DNA of 64,000 bases from positions 124,001 through 188,000 of the forward strand of contig NZ_FTMB01000004.1 in assembly GCF_900155885.1 (NCBI RefSeq), written 5' to 3'. Made by a program: the position numbers and the translations under genes. How positions within the stretch are numbered: position 1 is the stretch's first letter; every line of letters starts with the position of its first letter. The notes beneath the pieces were generated by a model. That model was given only the letters and a program-made list of their open reading frames with translations. It was not told where the DNA came from and searched no databases. Origin of the DNA: Rhizobium sp. RU20A (lineage in GTDB: Bacteria > Pseudomonadota > Alphaproteobacteria > Rhizobiales > Rhizobiaceae). This document shows positions 53,663 to 64,000 of the stretch, piece after piece.

Positions 53663-56600
53663 TCAATGAAAGTTCCGCCCGCCGGGCATGGCTTGTGCAG
53701 CCTCGATGATCTCGGCGCGGGAGAGCTTGCGGCGCTGATCGACGGTCGGTCGCTGGGCCTCGTCGGCGCGCGGATTGAGAGCGAAGCGGCGCTCTTCGCC
53801 CTTGAGAAGGCCAAGCGCCGCGGTCATGTCGACGATGTCTTCCGCTACGACATGCACGACGTTGGAGTGGTTCTGCAGGCGGCCATGCACGCGCACGAGG
53901 CGCGCACCCATGACGACGGGGCGGAAGGTTTCGAAGACCTTGGGCCAGACGATGATATTGGCGACGCCCGTTTCGTCTTCCAGTGTCATGAAGATGACGC
54001 CGCGGGCCGAGCCGGGGCGCTGGCGCACCAGAACGAGCCCGGCGACGGTAACGCGCGTGCCGCTGCGCGTTGCATCCAGCGTCTTGCTCTGCCGGCAGCC
54101 GAGACGGTTGAGATCGGCGCGCAGGAAGGAGAGGGGGTGGGCCTTCAGCGACAGCGACAGGCTGCGATAATCGGCGATCACCTCCTCGCCCGGCAGCAGC
54201 GAGGGCAGGCGGACGCTGGCTTCGGGCTGGAGATCGCTGCTGTCTGCGGCGGAAAACAGCGGCAGGTCCTCGCACGGGGCATCGAGCGCCTTGACGGCCC
54301 AGAGCGCGGCGCGGCGGTCCAGCCCCAGCGAGCGGAAGGCATCTGCCTCGGCCAACCGCTCGATCGTGCCGCGGGACAGGCCAGTGCGGCGCCACAGATC
54401 ATGCACGGAATCATAGCCCCGGCCGCGTAGCGCCACGAGCCGGCGCATATCCTTTTCCGGCAGGCCCTTGGCGAGGGAAAAGCCGAGCCGCAGCGCGTGG
54501 CGCGTGCGCATGATGCCGATCATCGGACGATGGCGCGGAAGGACGGCATCCGTGCGGATGCCGTCGCCATCGACGGTGCCGAGCGGTTCCAGAAGCGTGT
54601 CCCAATCCGAGGCATTGATGTCGAGCGGGCGCACCGTGACGCCGTGTTCGCGGGCATCGCGCACCAACTGGGCCGGCGGATAAAAGCCCATGGGCTGGGA
54701 ATTCAGCAGAGCGGCGCAGAAGACATCCGGGTAGAAGGCCTTGAACCAGCAGGAGACATAGACGAGCAGAGCGAAGGAGGCGGCATGGCTTTCGGGAAAG
54801 CCATATTCGCCGAAACCCTCGATCTGGCTGAAACAGCGTTCGGCGAAATCGCGCTCATAGCCGCGCCCTACCATGCCGTCGATCATGCGCTGCTTGAAAT
54901 TGCCGACCTGACCGGTGCGGCGGAAGGTGGCCATTGCGCGGCGCAGACGGTCGGCCTCGCCGGGGCTAAAGCCGGCGGCGGTGATGGCGATCTGCATGGC
55001 CTGTTCCTGGAAAAGCGGCACGCCGAGCGTGCGGCTGAGCACCGCCTCCAGCTCCTTGCTGGGGTATTCGACCTTTTCCTTCTGCTCGCGGCGCTTGAGA
55101 TAGGGATGCACCATATTCCCCTGGATGGGGCCGGGGCGCACGATCGCGACCTCAATCACGAGATCGTAGAAGACCTTGGGCTTGAGGCGCGGCAGCATGC
55201 TCATCTGGGCGCGGCTCTCGATCTGGAAGACGCCGATCGTGTCGGCCCGCGTCGCCATCTCGTAGACGGCGTCCTGATGGTCGTTGAAGATCGAGGCGAG
55301 CGTTTCGCGCCGGCCGTATCGCTCTTCCAGAAGCCGCAGACCCTTGGCGAGGCAGGTGAGCATGCCGAGCGCGAGAATATCGACCTTCAGGATCTTCAAC
55401 GTGTCGAGATCGTCCTTGTCCCATTCAATCATGTAGCGCCCATCGGCCGTGTTCATGATGGGCACGATCTCGTCGAGCCGATCGCGGGTGATGACGAAGC
55501 CGCCGACATGCTGGGAGAGATGACGGGGGAAACGTTGCAGGAGATCGGCATAGCCGAGCACGCGCTTTGTCGTCGGCTCGCGCATGTCGAGGCCGGCGGC
55601 CTTGGCCTGGTCTTCGCTGAAGCCTTCGGTCCACCAGCCCCAGATGGAGCCTGACAGCGCCGACTGCACATCCTCCGACAGGCCGAAGGCCTTGGCCGTC
55701 TCGCGGCCGGCCGAGCGGGCGCGGTAGCTGATCACGGCGGCGGCGAGGGCGGCGTGCTCCTTGCTGTAGGTCTCGTAGATGAAGGCGATCACCTCCTGCC
55801 TTCGGGCATGCTCGAAATCGACGTCGATATCCGGCGGCTCGTCGCGTTCGGTGGAAATGAAGCGGGCAAAGAGCAGGGTGGTCTGCTCCGGATTGACCTC
55901 GGTAATCCCCAGACAATAGCAGACGGCGGAATTGGCGGCCGAGCCGCGCCCCTGGCAGAGAATGTTTCTTTCCCGCGCAGCCCTGATAATCCGGTAGACG
56001 GTGAGGAAGAAGGGCTCGTAGCGCTTTTCGGCAATCAGCGTCAGCTCTTCCTCGATCAGCGTTGCGATCTTTGCCGGTACGCCCTTCGGAAACCGCTCGC
56101 GGGCGCCTTCCCAGGCAAGGCGGCGCAGCGCCGCGGGTGCCAGCTCGCCGTCGATCGCCTCGTCGGGATATTGGTGGCCGATCTCGTCGAGGGAAAAATC
56201 GAGGCGGTCCCAGAAGCGCTGCGTGGCAGCGATCGCATCCGGATGATCGCGCAGCAGGCGGGCCATGTCCTGCGGCGCCTTCAGGTGGCGCTCGGCATTG
56301 GCCTGAAGCCGGAAGCTGGCTTCGGATATCGGAACATGTTCACGGATCGCCGTCAGCACATCGGCGAGCGGTCGGCGGTCGGCGCGGTGGTAGATGGCGT
56401 CGTTGGTGGCAAGGAGCGGCAGGCCGAGGCGATCCGAAAGGGTCGCGACTTCGCCAAAGAAGAGCCGGTCCGTGCCGTCGTAGCGCGGGGCGATGGCAAT
56501 ATGCAGCCGGGAGCCGAGGTGAGGCGCAAGGCGCTCCAGCCGGATACGGAAAGCCTCCATGGCGCCCGCCTCTGCCGACGGGGCGAAGGCGGCGAAGAGG

Positions 56601-57010
56601 AGGTCGCCGTTCCAGTCGATGAGGTCCTGTTCGAAGAGGGTGCAGGTGCCCTTGGCGGAGCGGATATTACCGGCGCTGAGAAGGCGGCACAGGCGCCCCC
56701 AGCCGCTACGGTTCATGGGATAGGCGAGGACCTCCGGCGTCTCGTCGGCAAAGCAGAGCCGGGCACCGGGGCGAAAGCCGTAGCGGCTGGTCTTGGCCGC
56801 CGCATGCAGGCGCACGACGCCGGCCACCGTGTTGCGGTCGGCAAGGCCGATGCCGGCAAGACCGAGGCGGAAGGCGGCCGTCACCAGTTCCTCCGGATGC
56901 GAGGCGCCCTCCAGAAAGGAGAAGTTGCTGCGCAGACCAAGCTCGAAAAAAGCCGGCGTGGCGGCGTGTTTCTGGGGCCTTGCCGGGCCGTGTATATCTA
57001 GCGTCGTCAT
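53663..57010 (-). CDS. dnaE2: Error-prone DNA polymerase DnaE2 (ImuC)
   Basis: The protein, about 1115 residues, is a C-family polymerase: N-terminal PHP domain ([30 protein letters not shown]), palm with [31 protein letters not shown]-like finger motif, the [16 protein letters not shown] helix-hairpin region and a C-terminal OB domain ([25 protein letters not shown]). It lacks the beta-clamp tail typical of DnaE1. It performs the extension step of damage-induced mutagenesis with ImuA and ImuB. ATG 57010 has a gaggag site. It starts 11 bases after imuB. Confidence 0.96.
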   Translation of the reverse strand: MTTLDIHGPARPQKHAATPAFFELGLRSNFSFLEGASHPEELVTAAFRLGLAGIGLADRNTVAGVVRLHAAAKTSRYGFRPGARLCFADETPEVLAYPMNRSGWGRLCRLLSAGNIRSAKGTCTLFEQDLIDWNGDLLFAAFAPSAEAGAMEAFRIRLERLAPHLGSRLHIAIAPRYDGTDRLFFGEVATLSDRLGLPLLATNDAIYHRADRRPLADVLTAIREHVPISEASFRLQANAERHLKAPQDMARLLRDHPDAIAATQRFWDRLDFSLDEIGHQYPDEAIDGELAPAALRRLAWEGARERFPKGVPAKIATLIEEELTLIAEKRYEPFFLTVYRIIRAARERNILCQGRGSAANSAVCYCLGITEVNPEQTTLLFARFISTERDEPPDIDVDFEHARRQEVIAFIYETYSKEHAALAAAVISYRARSAGRETAKAFGLSEDVQSALSGSIWGWWTEGFSEDQAKAAGLDMREPTTKRVLGYADLLQRFPRHLSQHVGGFVITRDRLDEIVPIMNTADGRYMIEWDKDDLDTLKILKVDILALGMLTCLAKGLRLLEERYGRRETLASIFNDHQDAVYEMATRADTIGVFQIESRAQMSMLPRLKPKVFYDLVIEVAIVRPGPIQGNMVHPYLKRREQKEKVEYPSKELEAVLSRTLGVPLFQEQAMQIAITAAGFSPGEADRLRRAMATFRRTGQVGNFKQRMIDGMVGRGYERDFAERCFSQIEGFGEYGFPESHAASFALLVYVSCWFKAFYPDVFCAALLNSQPMGFYPPAQLVRDAREHGVTVRPLDINASDWDTLLEPLGTVDGDGIRTDAVLPRHRPMIGIMRTRHALRLGFSLAKGLPEKDMRRLVALRGRGYDSVHDLWRRTGLSRGTIERLAEADAFRSLGLDRRAALWAVKALDAPCEDLPLFSAADSSDLQPEASVRLPSLLPGEEVIADYRSLSLSLKAHPLSFLRADLNRLGCRQSKTLDATRSGTRVTVAGLVLVRQRPGSARGVIFMTLEDETGVANIIVWPKVFETFRPVVMGARLVRVHGRLQNHSNVVHVVAEDIVDMTAALGLLKGEERRFALNPRADEAQRPTVDQRRKLSRAEIIEAAQAMPGGRNFH

Positions 57011-57021
57011 GGTCGGTCTCC

Positions 57022-58656
57022 TCAGGCAAAGAGACCGTGCAGGAACCAGCGCGGCATGGTGATGTCGCTGAAGAAACCCTCGCGGAACAGCCAGAAGCGG
57101 CGTCCCTCGACATCCTCCACCCGGAAATAATCGCGCACCGGCCAGTCCTCGCCGTCGATCCACCATTCGGAGGCGATGCGTTCGGGACCCTCGGCATGGC
57201 GCACGCGATAGAGCGCCCGGCGCCAGCGAAAGCTCATGGGCGGTCCCTCCGGCACTTCGGCGGTGGCCTCGACCGGTTCCGGCCTTGCGAAGAGGCGCAG
57301 CGGCCGGACGGCGCCAATGGCGGCGACAGCGCGGGCGGCGAGCGGCGTCTTCTGCCGGATCGGTGCGTCCGGCGAAGGCGCCTCCGTGGCGGGCAGAAAG
57401 CTTGCGGCGCGCTCGGGCACATGGCTTTCCTGCCGGAGCATGACCTCGAGACTTTCCGGGCCCAGCCTCGCGGTTACCTGGTCGATGAAGCCGGTCAGCG
57501 GACGGTCTTCTGCGCCCGCCGTAGCGAGATCGGTTTGACGTGGCGTTGCACTTTCGGCGCTGAGGACGCGCAGTTGCAGCATTTCGAAGCCGAAGCCTGC
57601 ATCGATATCGTCATGCAGGGCGGCTAGCCTCTCGCGGAAGAGGCCGGCAATGCGGGCGGGGTCGGCCAGCGGCGCGGAGGCGCCGACGGCCAGGCGGAAA
57701 ACGCGGCTATCGATGCGGAAAAGCTGCAGCTCGAAGGTGCGCCCGCCCTGGCCGCGCGCCTCAAGGCCGGGCCTAAGGCTGGTGGCGAGGCTGAGCGTGA
57801 TGGCAAGGATATCGTCCTGTGCCACCACCGGCGAGGCAAGGCGCCTCTCGGCCGCCAGCAGGGCGACGGGCCGGCGCGGGCTGATCGGTTCGTCCTCGCG
57901 CCCCAGCGCCTGATCGAGGCGCAACAGGGGCAGGGGGCCGAAGCGGCGAACCAAGGGTGCTCGCGGCATGGTGAGGATGTCATGGACGCTGACGAGGCCG
58001 AGCCGGGCAAGGCCGTCGCGCATGTCGGCGGGCAGGCGAAGGCTGGCAAGCGGCAGCGGCACCAGCATCTCTTCCTCCGCGCCGGCATCGACGATGTGGG
58101 CGGGGGCGGCGCCAAAGCGGGCGAGCGCCCAGGCAAGCCCGGGCGTTGCGGCAATGGTGGCGCGGGCCTCGAGGCCGAGATGAAAGAGGCGGGCGAGAAG
58201 ATCTGCCATCAGCGCCTTTTCGCCGCCATGCAGATGGGCACAGCCGGTGATATCGAGAAAGAGGCCATCGCTCCCGTCGATGCCGACCAGCGGGGTGTAG
58301 CGGTCGCACCAGTCGGCAATGCCGGCGAGAAAGCTCCGGTCGGCGGCGGGATCGGCGGGCATCACGTCGAGTTTCGGCAGCATGGCGCGGGCTTCGGCAA
58401 TGCCGAGACCAGGGCGCAGGCCGGCCCCTTCCGCCACGCGGTCGAGCGCGGCGATGCGCATGGCATTGCCCTCGCGGCCGGCGAGCACGATGGGCGGATG
58501 CTCAGGACGCCCGGCGGAAAGCCACGACGTGCCCCACAGGCCGCGGCTGATCCGGTCCGTCGGCAGGTGCGGGAAGACGATCGACAGGATGCGCGCGCCC
58601 TGCGCCGGAAAGAGCGCGGCTGGCTGCTGCGTCATGGTCGTGGAAACGAAGGTCAT
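57022..58656 (-). CDS. imuB: Y-family polymerase homologue ImuB
   Basis: The protein, about 544 residues, has the Y-family N-terminal part ([21 protein letters not shown] ... [19 protein letters not shown]) and little-finger region ([23 protein letters not shown]), but lacks the usual catalytic acidic residues. ImuB is a catalytically dead hub that links ImuA, DnaE2 and the beta clamp. The start at ATG 58656 (ggagcg site) lies 155 bases inside imuA, in another frame; a second ATG at 58635 is possible. The extensive overlap implies tight translational coupling. Confidence 0.93.
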   Translation of the reverse strand: MTFVSTTMTQQPAALFPAQGARILSIVFPHLPTDRISRGLWGTSWLSAGRPEHPPIVLAGREGNAMRIAALDRVAEGAGLRPGLGIAEARAMLPKLDVMPADPAADRSFLAGIADWCDRYTPLVGIDGSDGLFLDITGCAHLHGGEKALMADLLARLFHLGLEARATIAATPGLAWALARFGAAPAHIVDAGAEEEMLVPLPLASLRLPADMRDGLARLGLVSVHDILTMPRAPLVRRFGPLPLLRLDQALGREDEPISPRRPVALLAAERRLASPVVAQDDILAITLSLATSLRPGLEARGQGGRTFELQLFRIDSRVFRLAVGASAPLADPARIAGLFRERLAALHDDIDAGFGFEMLQLRVLSAESATPRQTDLATAGAEDRPLTGFIDQVTARLGPESLEVMLRQESHVPERAASFLPATEAPSPDAPIRQKTPLAARAVAAIGAVRPLRLFARPEPVEATAEVPEGPPMSFRWRRALYRVRHAEGPERIASEWWIDGEDWPVRDYFRVEDVEGRRFWLFREGFFSDITMPRWFLHGLFA

Positions 58657-59425
58657 GGGCGCTCCATTCGAGGGCGAGGGTTTGCGGGGGAACGGCCCGG
58701 TTCTTTTCGATGGTGACGGAAAAGACGGGGTTGCCGAGGCTGCCGGCAAGGGCGGCCCCCGTCGTCAGGCGGCGGGGACGGGCAGGGGCGGGGCGCACGG
58801 CAAAGCGCAGCAGTGCGGCGCTTGCCTCCGCCGCGCCCCCCTGGCGCAGCAGCAGAAGCGGCAGGCCGGCGGCCTTGGCCTTCAGATGCAGGCGGCGGCT
58901 TTCGGTGAAGCCCAGACTCGCGGGGTTGCCGCGCACCTCGAGTGCCACGGCGGCGAAATCGCCGCAGGCAAGGGCTGCCTCCACGACCCAGAGCGCATCC
59001 TCGATGCGGCGCGTGCGGGAAAAGAAGAGCCGCGCCGTATCGAGGCCGTAATCGGCAAGGCCAGGCGCATAGGGCAGGCCGGCCTCAGCCGCAGCCTGGC
59101 GTTCGGCCACCCAGAGCAGGCTGCGGCGCGGCGTGGGGCGGCGGTCTTCCTGATAGCGGGCGGCCAGCGCCAGCGTGAAGCCACTCGCCGTACCGGCCTC
59201 ACGCGTCTCGTCATGGCGCACCTCAAGGAGGCCGGCCTGCGGCAGCCCACCCCCGAGCAGGGCATCGAAACGTTCGGCGCCGAGCGGCAGGCGGTTTTCG
59301 GTTGCGCGGCGGGTTTCTTCGCGGCAAACCGGGTGGGTGTCGTCAAAGCGCGGCTCCCGCCCCTCGATCCGGGCCAGGGTGTCGCGCAGCATCGACAGGC
59401 GGTCGCCATCACGGGCACCTTCCAT
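58502..59425 (-). CDS. imuA: Mutasome protein ImuA
   Basis: The 307-residue RecA-like protein contains LPLGAERFDALLGGGLPQAGLLEV, LLWVAERQAAAEAGLPYAPGLADYGLD and GNPVFSVTIEKN, which match ImuA. It takes part in SOS mutagenesis with ImuB and DnaE2. It is the first gene of imuA-imuB-dnaE2, with a LexA box right before its start and a ggagaatg ribosome site. Its last 50 residues are encoded in the region shared with imuB but end with the expected VVAFRRAS-type tail, so both frames look real. Confidence 0.94.
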   Translation of the reverse strand: MEGARDGDRLSMLRDTLARIEGREPRFDDTHPVCREETRRATENRLPLGAERFDALLGGGLPQAGLLEVRHDETREAGTASGFTLALAARYQEDRRPTPRRSLLWVAERQAAAEAGLPYAPGLADYGLDTARLFFSRTRRIEDALWVVEAALACGDFAAVALEVRGNPASLGFTESRRLHLKAKAAGLPLLLLRQGGAAEASAALLRFAVRPAPARPRRLTTGAALAGSLGNPVFSVTIEKNRAVPPQTLALEWSAHDLRFHDHDAAASRALSGAGRAHPVDRLPAPADGPDQPRPVGHVVAFRRAS

Positions 59426-59438
59426 GGCATTCTCCAGT

Positions 59439-59453
59439 GTTCCTGTTTTGTTC
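59439..59453 (-). promoter_or_regulatory. LexA (SOS) box of the imuA-imuB-dnaE2 operon
   Basis: The sequence reads GAAC-AAAACAG-GAAC on the minus strand (GTTC-N7-GTTC on the plus strand), the direct-repeat LexA site of alphaproteobacteria. It lies 13 bases before the imuA start codon, so LexA would block initiation of the whole mutasome transcript until DNA damage. Confidence 0.88.
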
Positions 59454-59588
59454 TAATGGATTCCAGAGGCCACCCGGAGAGTCAATCCTCTTTTCGCGGG
59501 AGGATTTTTGGCATCGTCTACCAGAGGCGGCAGGCGGCAGACGCGCGCCCGGCTTGAACGTCACATCCGCCTCGGGCAGAAGGGCCGC

Positions 59589-60851
59589 ATGACAGAGGCA
59601 GACAGGCAGGCATTGATGGGAAGCGCCAGGCATTCAGCGCCGCAGGTGGCGATCGTCGGCGGCGGGCCGGCGGGGCTGATGGCGGCCGAGATGCTGGGCC
59701 GCGCCGGCGTGTGCGTCACCGTCTACGATGCCATGCCCTCGGTGGCGCGCAAGCTGCTGCTGGCGGGAAAATCCGGTCTCAACATTACCCATTCCGAGCC
59801 GCATGAGCGGCTGAGAACGCGGTTCGGCGCGGCCGGAGATTTTCTACGCGATGCACTTGATGCCATGACAGGCCGCGATGTCGAGGCCTTTGCGGCCGGG
59901 CTCGGCGTGGAGACGTTTACGGGCAGTTCCGGCCGTGTTTTCCCCGTTGCCATGAAGGCTTCGCCCCTTCTGCGTGCCTGGCTGGCGCGGCTTGCAGGGC
60001 TCGGGGTCACGGTGCGGACACGGCATAGCTGGAAGGGGTTCGACGGGCAGGCGCTGCTCTTCGAGACGCCGGACGGGCCGGTCCATGTGGCGGCGGATGC
60101 GGTGCTTTTGGCGCTTGGCGGGGCAAGCTGGCCGCGGCTTGGATCGGACGCGGCCTGGGTGCCGGTTCTGGCCGAACGGGGCGTCACGATTGCGCCGTTC
60201 CGGCCGGCCAATTGCGGTTTCGATGTCTGTTGGAGCGCGCTGTTTGCGGAGCGTTTCGCGGGCGCGCCGGTCAAGTCGGTTGCGACAGGGATTGATGGGC
60301 GGGTGGTGAAGGGCGAGTTCGTGGTGACCCGTCACGGCATCGAGGGCAGCCTCGTCTATGCGGGCTGCGCGCCCCTGCGCGACCGGTTGCTGGAGACGGG
60401 GCAGGCGGCTTTTATCGTGGATCTCGCGCCGGACAGGACGGTGGAGGCGCTTTCGGCCAGTTTGCACCGGCAGGCCCCGAAGCTCAGCTTTTCCAACCGC
60501 TTGCGGAGGGCCACGGGGCTTGATGGCGTCAAGGCGGGGCTGCTGCGCGAGGCGGTTCCCGACATAGCCGGGCGCGATGCCCGCGCGCTGGCCCAGTGCA
60601 TCAAGGCGCTCGCCATCCCGCTTGCCAGCCCGCGGCCGATCGCGGAAGCGATCTCCTCGGCGGGTGGCATCCGGCTTGATGCGATCGGAGCGGATTATCA
60701 GCTGAAGGTGCTGCCGGGCGTTTTTGCCGCCGGGGAAATGCTGGACTGGGAGGCGCCGACGGGCGGCTATCTGCTGACAGCCTGCCTCGCCACAGGGGCG
60801 CAGGCGGCGCGCGGCATGCTCGCCTTTCTTGGGGAAAAGACATCGCCCTGA
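59589..60851 (+). CDS. BaiN/TIGR03862-family FAD-dependent oxidoreductase
   Basis: The 420-residue flavoprotein has the FAD dinucleotide-binding motif VAIVGGGPAGLMAAEMLGRAG and the family signature KLLLAGKSGLNITHSEP. It also has GGASWPRLGSDAAW and the C-terminal FAAGEMLDWEAPTGGYLLTACLATG. The family includes BaiN-like reductases, but the natural substrate is unknown in rhizobia. ATG 59589 has an agaagg site; longer frames extend into the imuA promoter region. It ends convergent with the ThpR gene. Confidence 0.9.
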   Translation: MTEADRQALMGSARHSAPQVAIVGGGPAGLMAAEMLGRAGVCVTVYDAMPSVARKLLLAGKSGLNITHSEPHERLRTRFGAAGDFLRDALDAMTGRDVEAFAAGLGVETFTGSSGRVFPVAMKASPLLRAWLARLAGLGVTVRTRHSWKGFDGQALLFETPDGPVHVAADAVLLALGGASWPRLGSDAAWVPVLAERGVTIAPFRPANCGFDVCWSALFAERFAGAPVKSVATGIDGRVVKGEFVVTRHGIEGSLVYAGCAPLRDRLLETGQAAFIVDLAPDRTVEALSASLHRQAPKLSFSNRLRRATGLDGVKAGLLREAVPDIAGRDARALAQCIKALAIPLASPRPIAEAISSAGGIRLDAIGADYQLKVLPGVFAAGEMLDWEAPTGGYLLTACLATGAQAARGMLAFLGEKTSP

Positions 60852-60879
60852 GGCAAGATCTAAAGGCTTGTCCGGAAGA

Positions 60880-61464
60880 TCAGGCGAGCGGCATGGCGTG
60901 ATAATCGTCCGCGCCGCCGAAGCCGCCGGTTTCCATCAGCGGGAAGACCTCTTCGGTGAGATAAGGGCCGCCGCCAACCGAATCGCGCGAGGAGAGGAGC
61001 ACGAAGCGTCCGACCGTGAAGGGCAAAGTGTGGAAATTGCCACGGCCGGCTAGATAGGTCACCACGTCTTCCACCCGCGTGTTGCGCAGCCTTGCCAGCG
61101 TCACATGCGGCGTGAACTTGCGCGGATCGGCGGGAAGGCCAAGGCGCTGGCAGATGCGCTCGATTTCCGCCTGAAGGGCGCTCATTTCGGGGCTGGCGCT
61201 GACGCCGGCGAAGACGGAATGCGGTTTCTTGGAGCCGAAGGCACCGGTGCCCGAGAGCTGGATTTCAAATTCCGGTCGTTCGATGCGGTCGAGCCTGTCG
61301 ACGATCTCGTCTGCGGTGCGACCATCCACATCGCCGATGAAACGCAGGGTGATGTGGTAATTTTCCACATCGATCCAGCGGGCTCCTGGCAGGCCGCCGC
61401 GCAACAGAGACAGGCTCATGGCGGCGCTGCGGGGGATCTCGAGTGCGGTGAACAGTCTCGGCAT
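60880..61464 (-). CDS. thpR: RNA 2',3'-cyclic phosphodiesterase (ThpR/LigT family)
   Basis: The 194-residue 2H-superfamily protein contains the two His-x-Thr-Leu motifs: NYHITLRFIGD (about residue 37) and PHVTLARL (about residue 120). Members hydrolyse 2',3'-cyclic phosphate ends of RNA and can ligate tRNA halves in vitro. The length is normal. The gene is separate from tesA upstream by 85 bases. Confidence 0.92.
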   Translation of the reverse strand: MPRLFTALEIPRSAAMSLSLLRGGLPGARWIDVENYHITLRFIGDVDGRTADEIVDRLDRIERPEFEIQLSGTGAFGSKKPHSVFAGVSASPEMSALQAEIERICQRLGLPADPRKFTPHVTLARLRNTRVEDVVTYLAGRGNFHTLPFTVGRFVLLSSRDSVGGGPYLTEEVFPLMETGGFGGADDYHAMPLA

Positions 61465-61549
61465 GTCGAGCTCCCCGATTCAAGGTCTATGGCCTCAGCG
61501 AATCATGCATCCGCCATCGACGCAACTCCTATTTAGCACCCGCAAAAAC

Positions 61550-62206
61550 TCAATTTGCCGGCGCATTCTTTCCGATGCCGGCAATGAAGGCTTCGGCCGT
61601 CGGCAGAAAACGCTCCACCATGACGCCCACGCCCTTTGGGTTGGGGTGCATTCCGTCTTCGAGCTGCAGGTCCGGATGGGTCACGACGCCATCGAGGAAA
61701 AACGGATAGAGCGTTACCCCATGCGCCTTGGCGAGCTCGCCATACATGGCATTGAATGTCTTGCCGTAATCCTCGCCCATGTTCGGCGGGGCCAGCATGC
61801 CGACGAGCAGCACGGCGATACCGCGTTCCTTCAGGCGGATGATCATGCGTTCCAGATTGGCGCGGCTGTCGGCCGGAGACAGGCCGCGCAGGGCGTCATT
61901 GGCGCCGAGTTCCAGGATGACGCCATCGGTGCCATCCGGCACGGACCAGTCGATGCGGGCGAGGCCGCCGGAGGTCGTGTCGCCGGAAACGCCGGCATTT
62001 TCGATGGTGACGTCGATGCCCTTGTCGTTCAGCGCCTTCTGCAGGCGGGCGGGAAAGGCGTCTGCCGGCGGCAATTGATAGCCGGCCATCAGACTGTCGC
62101 CGAAGCCGACGAGCTTGACGGGTGCTGCCGCGGCCGGCAGCACCGCAGCGGCGAAGAGAACACCCGCCGCAAACAAAAGCGTGAACCAGCCTTTTTTTAC
62201 CATCAT
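61550..62206 (-). CDS. Periplasmic GDSL arylesterase (TesA-like)
   Basis: The 218-residue protein has a signal peptide (about 1-27) and the SGNH-hydrolase blocks: GFGDSLMAGYQLP (nucleophile Ser), ENAGVSGDTTSGG, ELGANDALRG and the His/Asp block EDGMHPNPKG. It hydrolyses acyl esters or thioesters in the periplasm. It diverges from the ABC ATPase gene with 59 bases between starts, an arrangement seen for tesA-ybbA in many bacteria. ATG 62206 has an aggaagcgg site. Confidence 0.93.
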   Translation of the reverse strand: MMVKKGWFTLLFAAGVLFAAAVLPAAAAPVKLVGFGDSLMAGYQLPPADAFPARLQKALNDKGIDVTIENAGVSGDTTSGGLARIDWSVPDGTDGVILELGANDALRGLSPADSRANLERMIIRLKERGIAVLLVGMLAPPNMGEDYGKTFNAMYGELAKAHGVTLYPFFLDGVVTHPDLQLEDGMHPNPKGVGVMVERFLPTAEAFIAGIGKNAPAN

Positions 62207-62265
62207 CCGCTTCCTAAATCGCGATAACACATCGACACCTCTCCCCACATATAGGGTCCCCATTC

Positions 62266-62985
62266 GTGGCAAAAACCATCATTGCGCTGAAAAATGCCGA
62301 TCTGACGCTCGGACAGGGCGAGGCCTCGGTGCATGTGCTGAAGCGCATGAGCCTTTCGATCGAGGCCGGACAGTCGGTCGGCATCGTCGGTCCCTCGGGT
62401 TCGGGCAAATCGACGCTGCTGATGGTTCTGGCGGGGCTCGAGCGGCTGGACAGCGGCGAAATCGTCATCGACGATGTGGCGCTGCATGCGCTGAATGAGG
62501 ATCGCGTGGCGGAATTCAGGGGGCGCACGATCGGCATCGTCTTCCAGTCCTTCCACCTCATCCCCAACATGACAGCGCTCGAAAACGTGGCGGTGCCGCT
62601 CGAACTTGCCGGCACCCCGAATGCTTTCGACATTGCCCGCAAGGAGCTCGAGGCGGTCGGTCTCGGTGCGCGCCTGTCGCATTATCCCGGCCAGCTTTCG
62701 GGCGGCGAGCAGCAGCGCGTGGCGATCGCCCGGGCTCTTGCCCCCCAACCGAAACTTCTGATCGCCGACGAGCCGACCGGCAATCTCGATACGGAAACGG
62801 GTCGCCAGATCGCCGACCTCCTCTTTGCCGAGCAGGCTGGCCGCGGCATGACGCTGGTGCTTGTGACGCATGATCCGGCGCTGGCGGCGCGTTGCTCGCG
62901 GCAGGTGCGGGTGCGATCCGGCGAGATCGTCGCGGCGGATGCGACATCGCCCGCAAGGCCTGTCGCCGAGGCGGCGCGAGCATGA
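62266..62985 (+). CDS. ABC transporter ATP-binding protein (YbbA-like)
   Basis: The 239-residue ATPase has Walker [17 protein letters not shown], the signature [15 protein letters not shown], Walker [13 protein letters not shown] and the His switch VLVTHD. It belongs to the LolD/MacB-type (MacB/FtsX) group. The start is GTG 62266. Together with the overlapping permease and the divergent TesA-like gene it matches the ybbAP-tesA neighbourhood; the substrate is probably a lipid or an exported molecule, which is not proven. Confidence 0.93.
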   Translation: MAKTIIALKNADLTLGQGEASVHVLKRMSLSIEAGQSVGIVGPSGSGKSTLLMVLAGLERLDSGEIVIDDVALHALNEDRVAEFRGRTIGIVFQSFHLIPNMTALENVAVPLELAGTPNAFDIARKELEAVGLGARLSHYPGQLSGGEQQRVAIARALAPQPKLLIADEPTGNLDTETGRQIADLLFAEQAGRGMTLVLVTHDPALAARCSRQVRVRSGEIVAADATSPARPVAEAARA

Positions 62986-64000
62986 GCGCGGCGGCTGTTT
63001 CCGGTCGTGCCGGGTTTGGCCGGCAGCTTGCCGTCGCCCTCCGGTTTGCGCTGCGCGAAATGCGCGGCGGCCTCAAGGGCTTTTACATTTTCCTTGCCTG
63101 CATCGCGCTCGGAACGGCGGCGATCGCCGGCGTCAATTCGCTCTCGCAGTCCATTACCGGCGCCATCGAGGGGCAGGGGCGGGAATTGTTGGCGGGCGAT
63201 ATCCGTTTCGAGATCGACAATCGCGAGGCGACGCAGGAGGAAAGGGCCTTCCTCGATACGCTGGGAACGGTGTCGGTGAATTCCGGCCTGCGCTCCATGG
63301 CGCGGCTCCCGGATGGATCGAACCAGGCGTTGGTGGAGCTGAAGTCGGTCGATGACGCCTATCCGCTCTATGGGAAGGTGGAGACGACACCACCGGCGGA
63401 AACCGTGCAGGCGCTCGTTGGCAGTCGTGATGGTGGCTTCGGGGCGGTCGCCGCGCCGCTACTTCTGGACCGGCTCGGGCTGAAGACGGGCGATGTGCTG
63501 ATGCTCGGAAAGGCCCGTCTCGTCATTTCCGCGGCGCTCGACCGGGAGCCGGATGCGGTGTCCGATGGTTTCGGCTTTGCGCCGCGGCTGATGATATCGC
63601 GGGAGGCGCTGGCTGCGAGCGGGCTGGTGCAGACGGGAAGCCTCGTCGAACACACCTACAAGATCCGCCTCCGGCCCGGCGAGAGCGCCGCCGAGGCGCG
63701 GCGCCTTGCGGAGGAAAAGTTCCCCGCTGCCGGCTGGTCGATCCGCACCAGTTCCAATGCCGCGCCGGCGCTGACGGCCAATGTCACCCGCTTCTCGCAA
63801 TTCCTGACGCTGGTCGGACTGACGGCGCTGATCGTCGGCGGCGTCGGAGTTGCCAATGCCGTCAGGGCCTATATCGATTCCAAGCGGGCGGTGATCGCCA
63901 CCTTCAAGTGCCTCGGCGCACCGGCGTCCGTGGTACTGATGATCTACCTGATCCAGATCCTCGCCATCGCACTGATCGGCATTGCCATCGGCCTGGTGCT
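62982..64000 (+). CDS. ABC transporter permease (YbbP/FtsX-like), partial
   Basis: The first 339 residues are visible and the frame is still open at the window edge. The protein starts with a basic N-terminus ([26 protein letters not shown]), a first transmembrane helix, then a large periplasmic domain (about 50-255) and the beginning of the FtsX core helices ([28 protein letters not shown] ... [11 protein letters not shown]). It overlaps the ATPase gene by four bases (ATGA) and is therefore its partner. Full-length YbbP-type proteins are about 800-850 residues with a second FtsX core. Confidence 0.92.
   Translation, partial: MSAAAVSGRAGFGRQLAVALRFALREMRGGLKGFYIFLACIALGTAAIAGVNSLSQSITGAIEGQGRELLAGDIRFEIDNREATQEERAFLDTLGTVSVNSGLRSMARLPDGSNQALVELKSVDDAYPLYGKVETTPPAETVQALVGSRDGGFGAVAAPLLLDRLGLKTGDVLMLGKARLVISAALDREPDAVSDGFGFAPRLMISREALAASGLVQTGSLVEHTYKIRLRPGESAAEARRLAEEKFPAAGWSIRTSSNAAPALTANVTRFSQFLTLVGLTALIVGGVGVANAVRAYIDSKRAVIATFKCLGAPASVVLMIYLIQILAIALIGIAIGLV

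Overview
The window is a GC-rich chromosomal segment of an alphaproteobacterium, most likely a member of the Rhizobiaceae (Rhizobium/Agrobacterium/Ensifer/Shinella relatives). The evidence is the gene order tRNA-Ser, rplU-rpmA, two GNAT genes, obgE-proB-proA-nadD-rsfS-rlmH, an EnvC-like gene, ctpA, a divergent polysaccharide deacetylase gene and rppH; an imuA-imuB-dnaE2 mutasome operon with an alphaproteobacterial-type LexA box; and a rhizobial-style five-step histidine utilisation locus. The window is cut at both ends: an amidase gene has lost its N-terminus on the left, and an ABC permease gene runs off the right. I saw no insertion sequence, prophage, CRISPR array or rRNA.

Layout. 1-831: the end of an amidase gene and a DCC-family thioredoxin-like gene. 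1265-7258: four overlapping genes for a signalling unit (CHASE3/GAF hybrid kinase with three receivers, CheR-like methyltransferase, CheB-like methylesterase, receiver-kinase). 7487-12782: a DNA end-joining island with a small acidic protein, three-domain LigD, a DUF4334-type protein and two Ku proteins in a convergent operon. Imperfect EcfG-like (general stress) promoter motifs are visible on both sides.

12917-32001 is the most unusual part: a type II secretion locus split over several transcription units (gspD-gspK; prepilin peptidase; gspG; gspL-gspM-GspC/N-like-SCO; gspE-F-H-I-J followed by a redox fusion gene). Inside it lies a secreted AA5-type copper radical oxidase that keeps all five active-site positions and carries two Cys-rich repeats and a C-terminal AbfB (CBM42) arabinose-binding domain. 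The same locus holds an SCO-type copper chaperone, a degenerate receiver/GGDEF/EAL regulator and a 908-residue membrane Fe-S/ferredoxin/flavoprotein fusion. I infer a dedicated secretion system whose cargo is a plant-polysaccharide-directed copper oxidase, with its own copper-loading factor.

32206-44914 is conserved housekeeping: tRNA-Ser(CGA), ribosomal proteins L21/L27, ObgE, proline biosynthesis, NAD biosynthesis, ribosome silencing and methylation, septal peptidoglycan processing and RNA pyrophosphohydrolase. 44955-53187 is the hut regulon, with hutF and hutC on the minus strand diverging from hutIHGUD around a GTATATAC palindrome. 53663-59453 is the SOS mutasome operon. 59589-64000 holds a BaiN-like flavoprotein, an RNA ligase/phosphodiesterase-family protein (ThpR), and a TesA-like esterase diverging from an ABC transporter of the YbbAP type.
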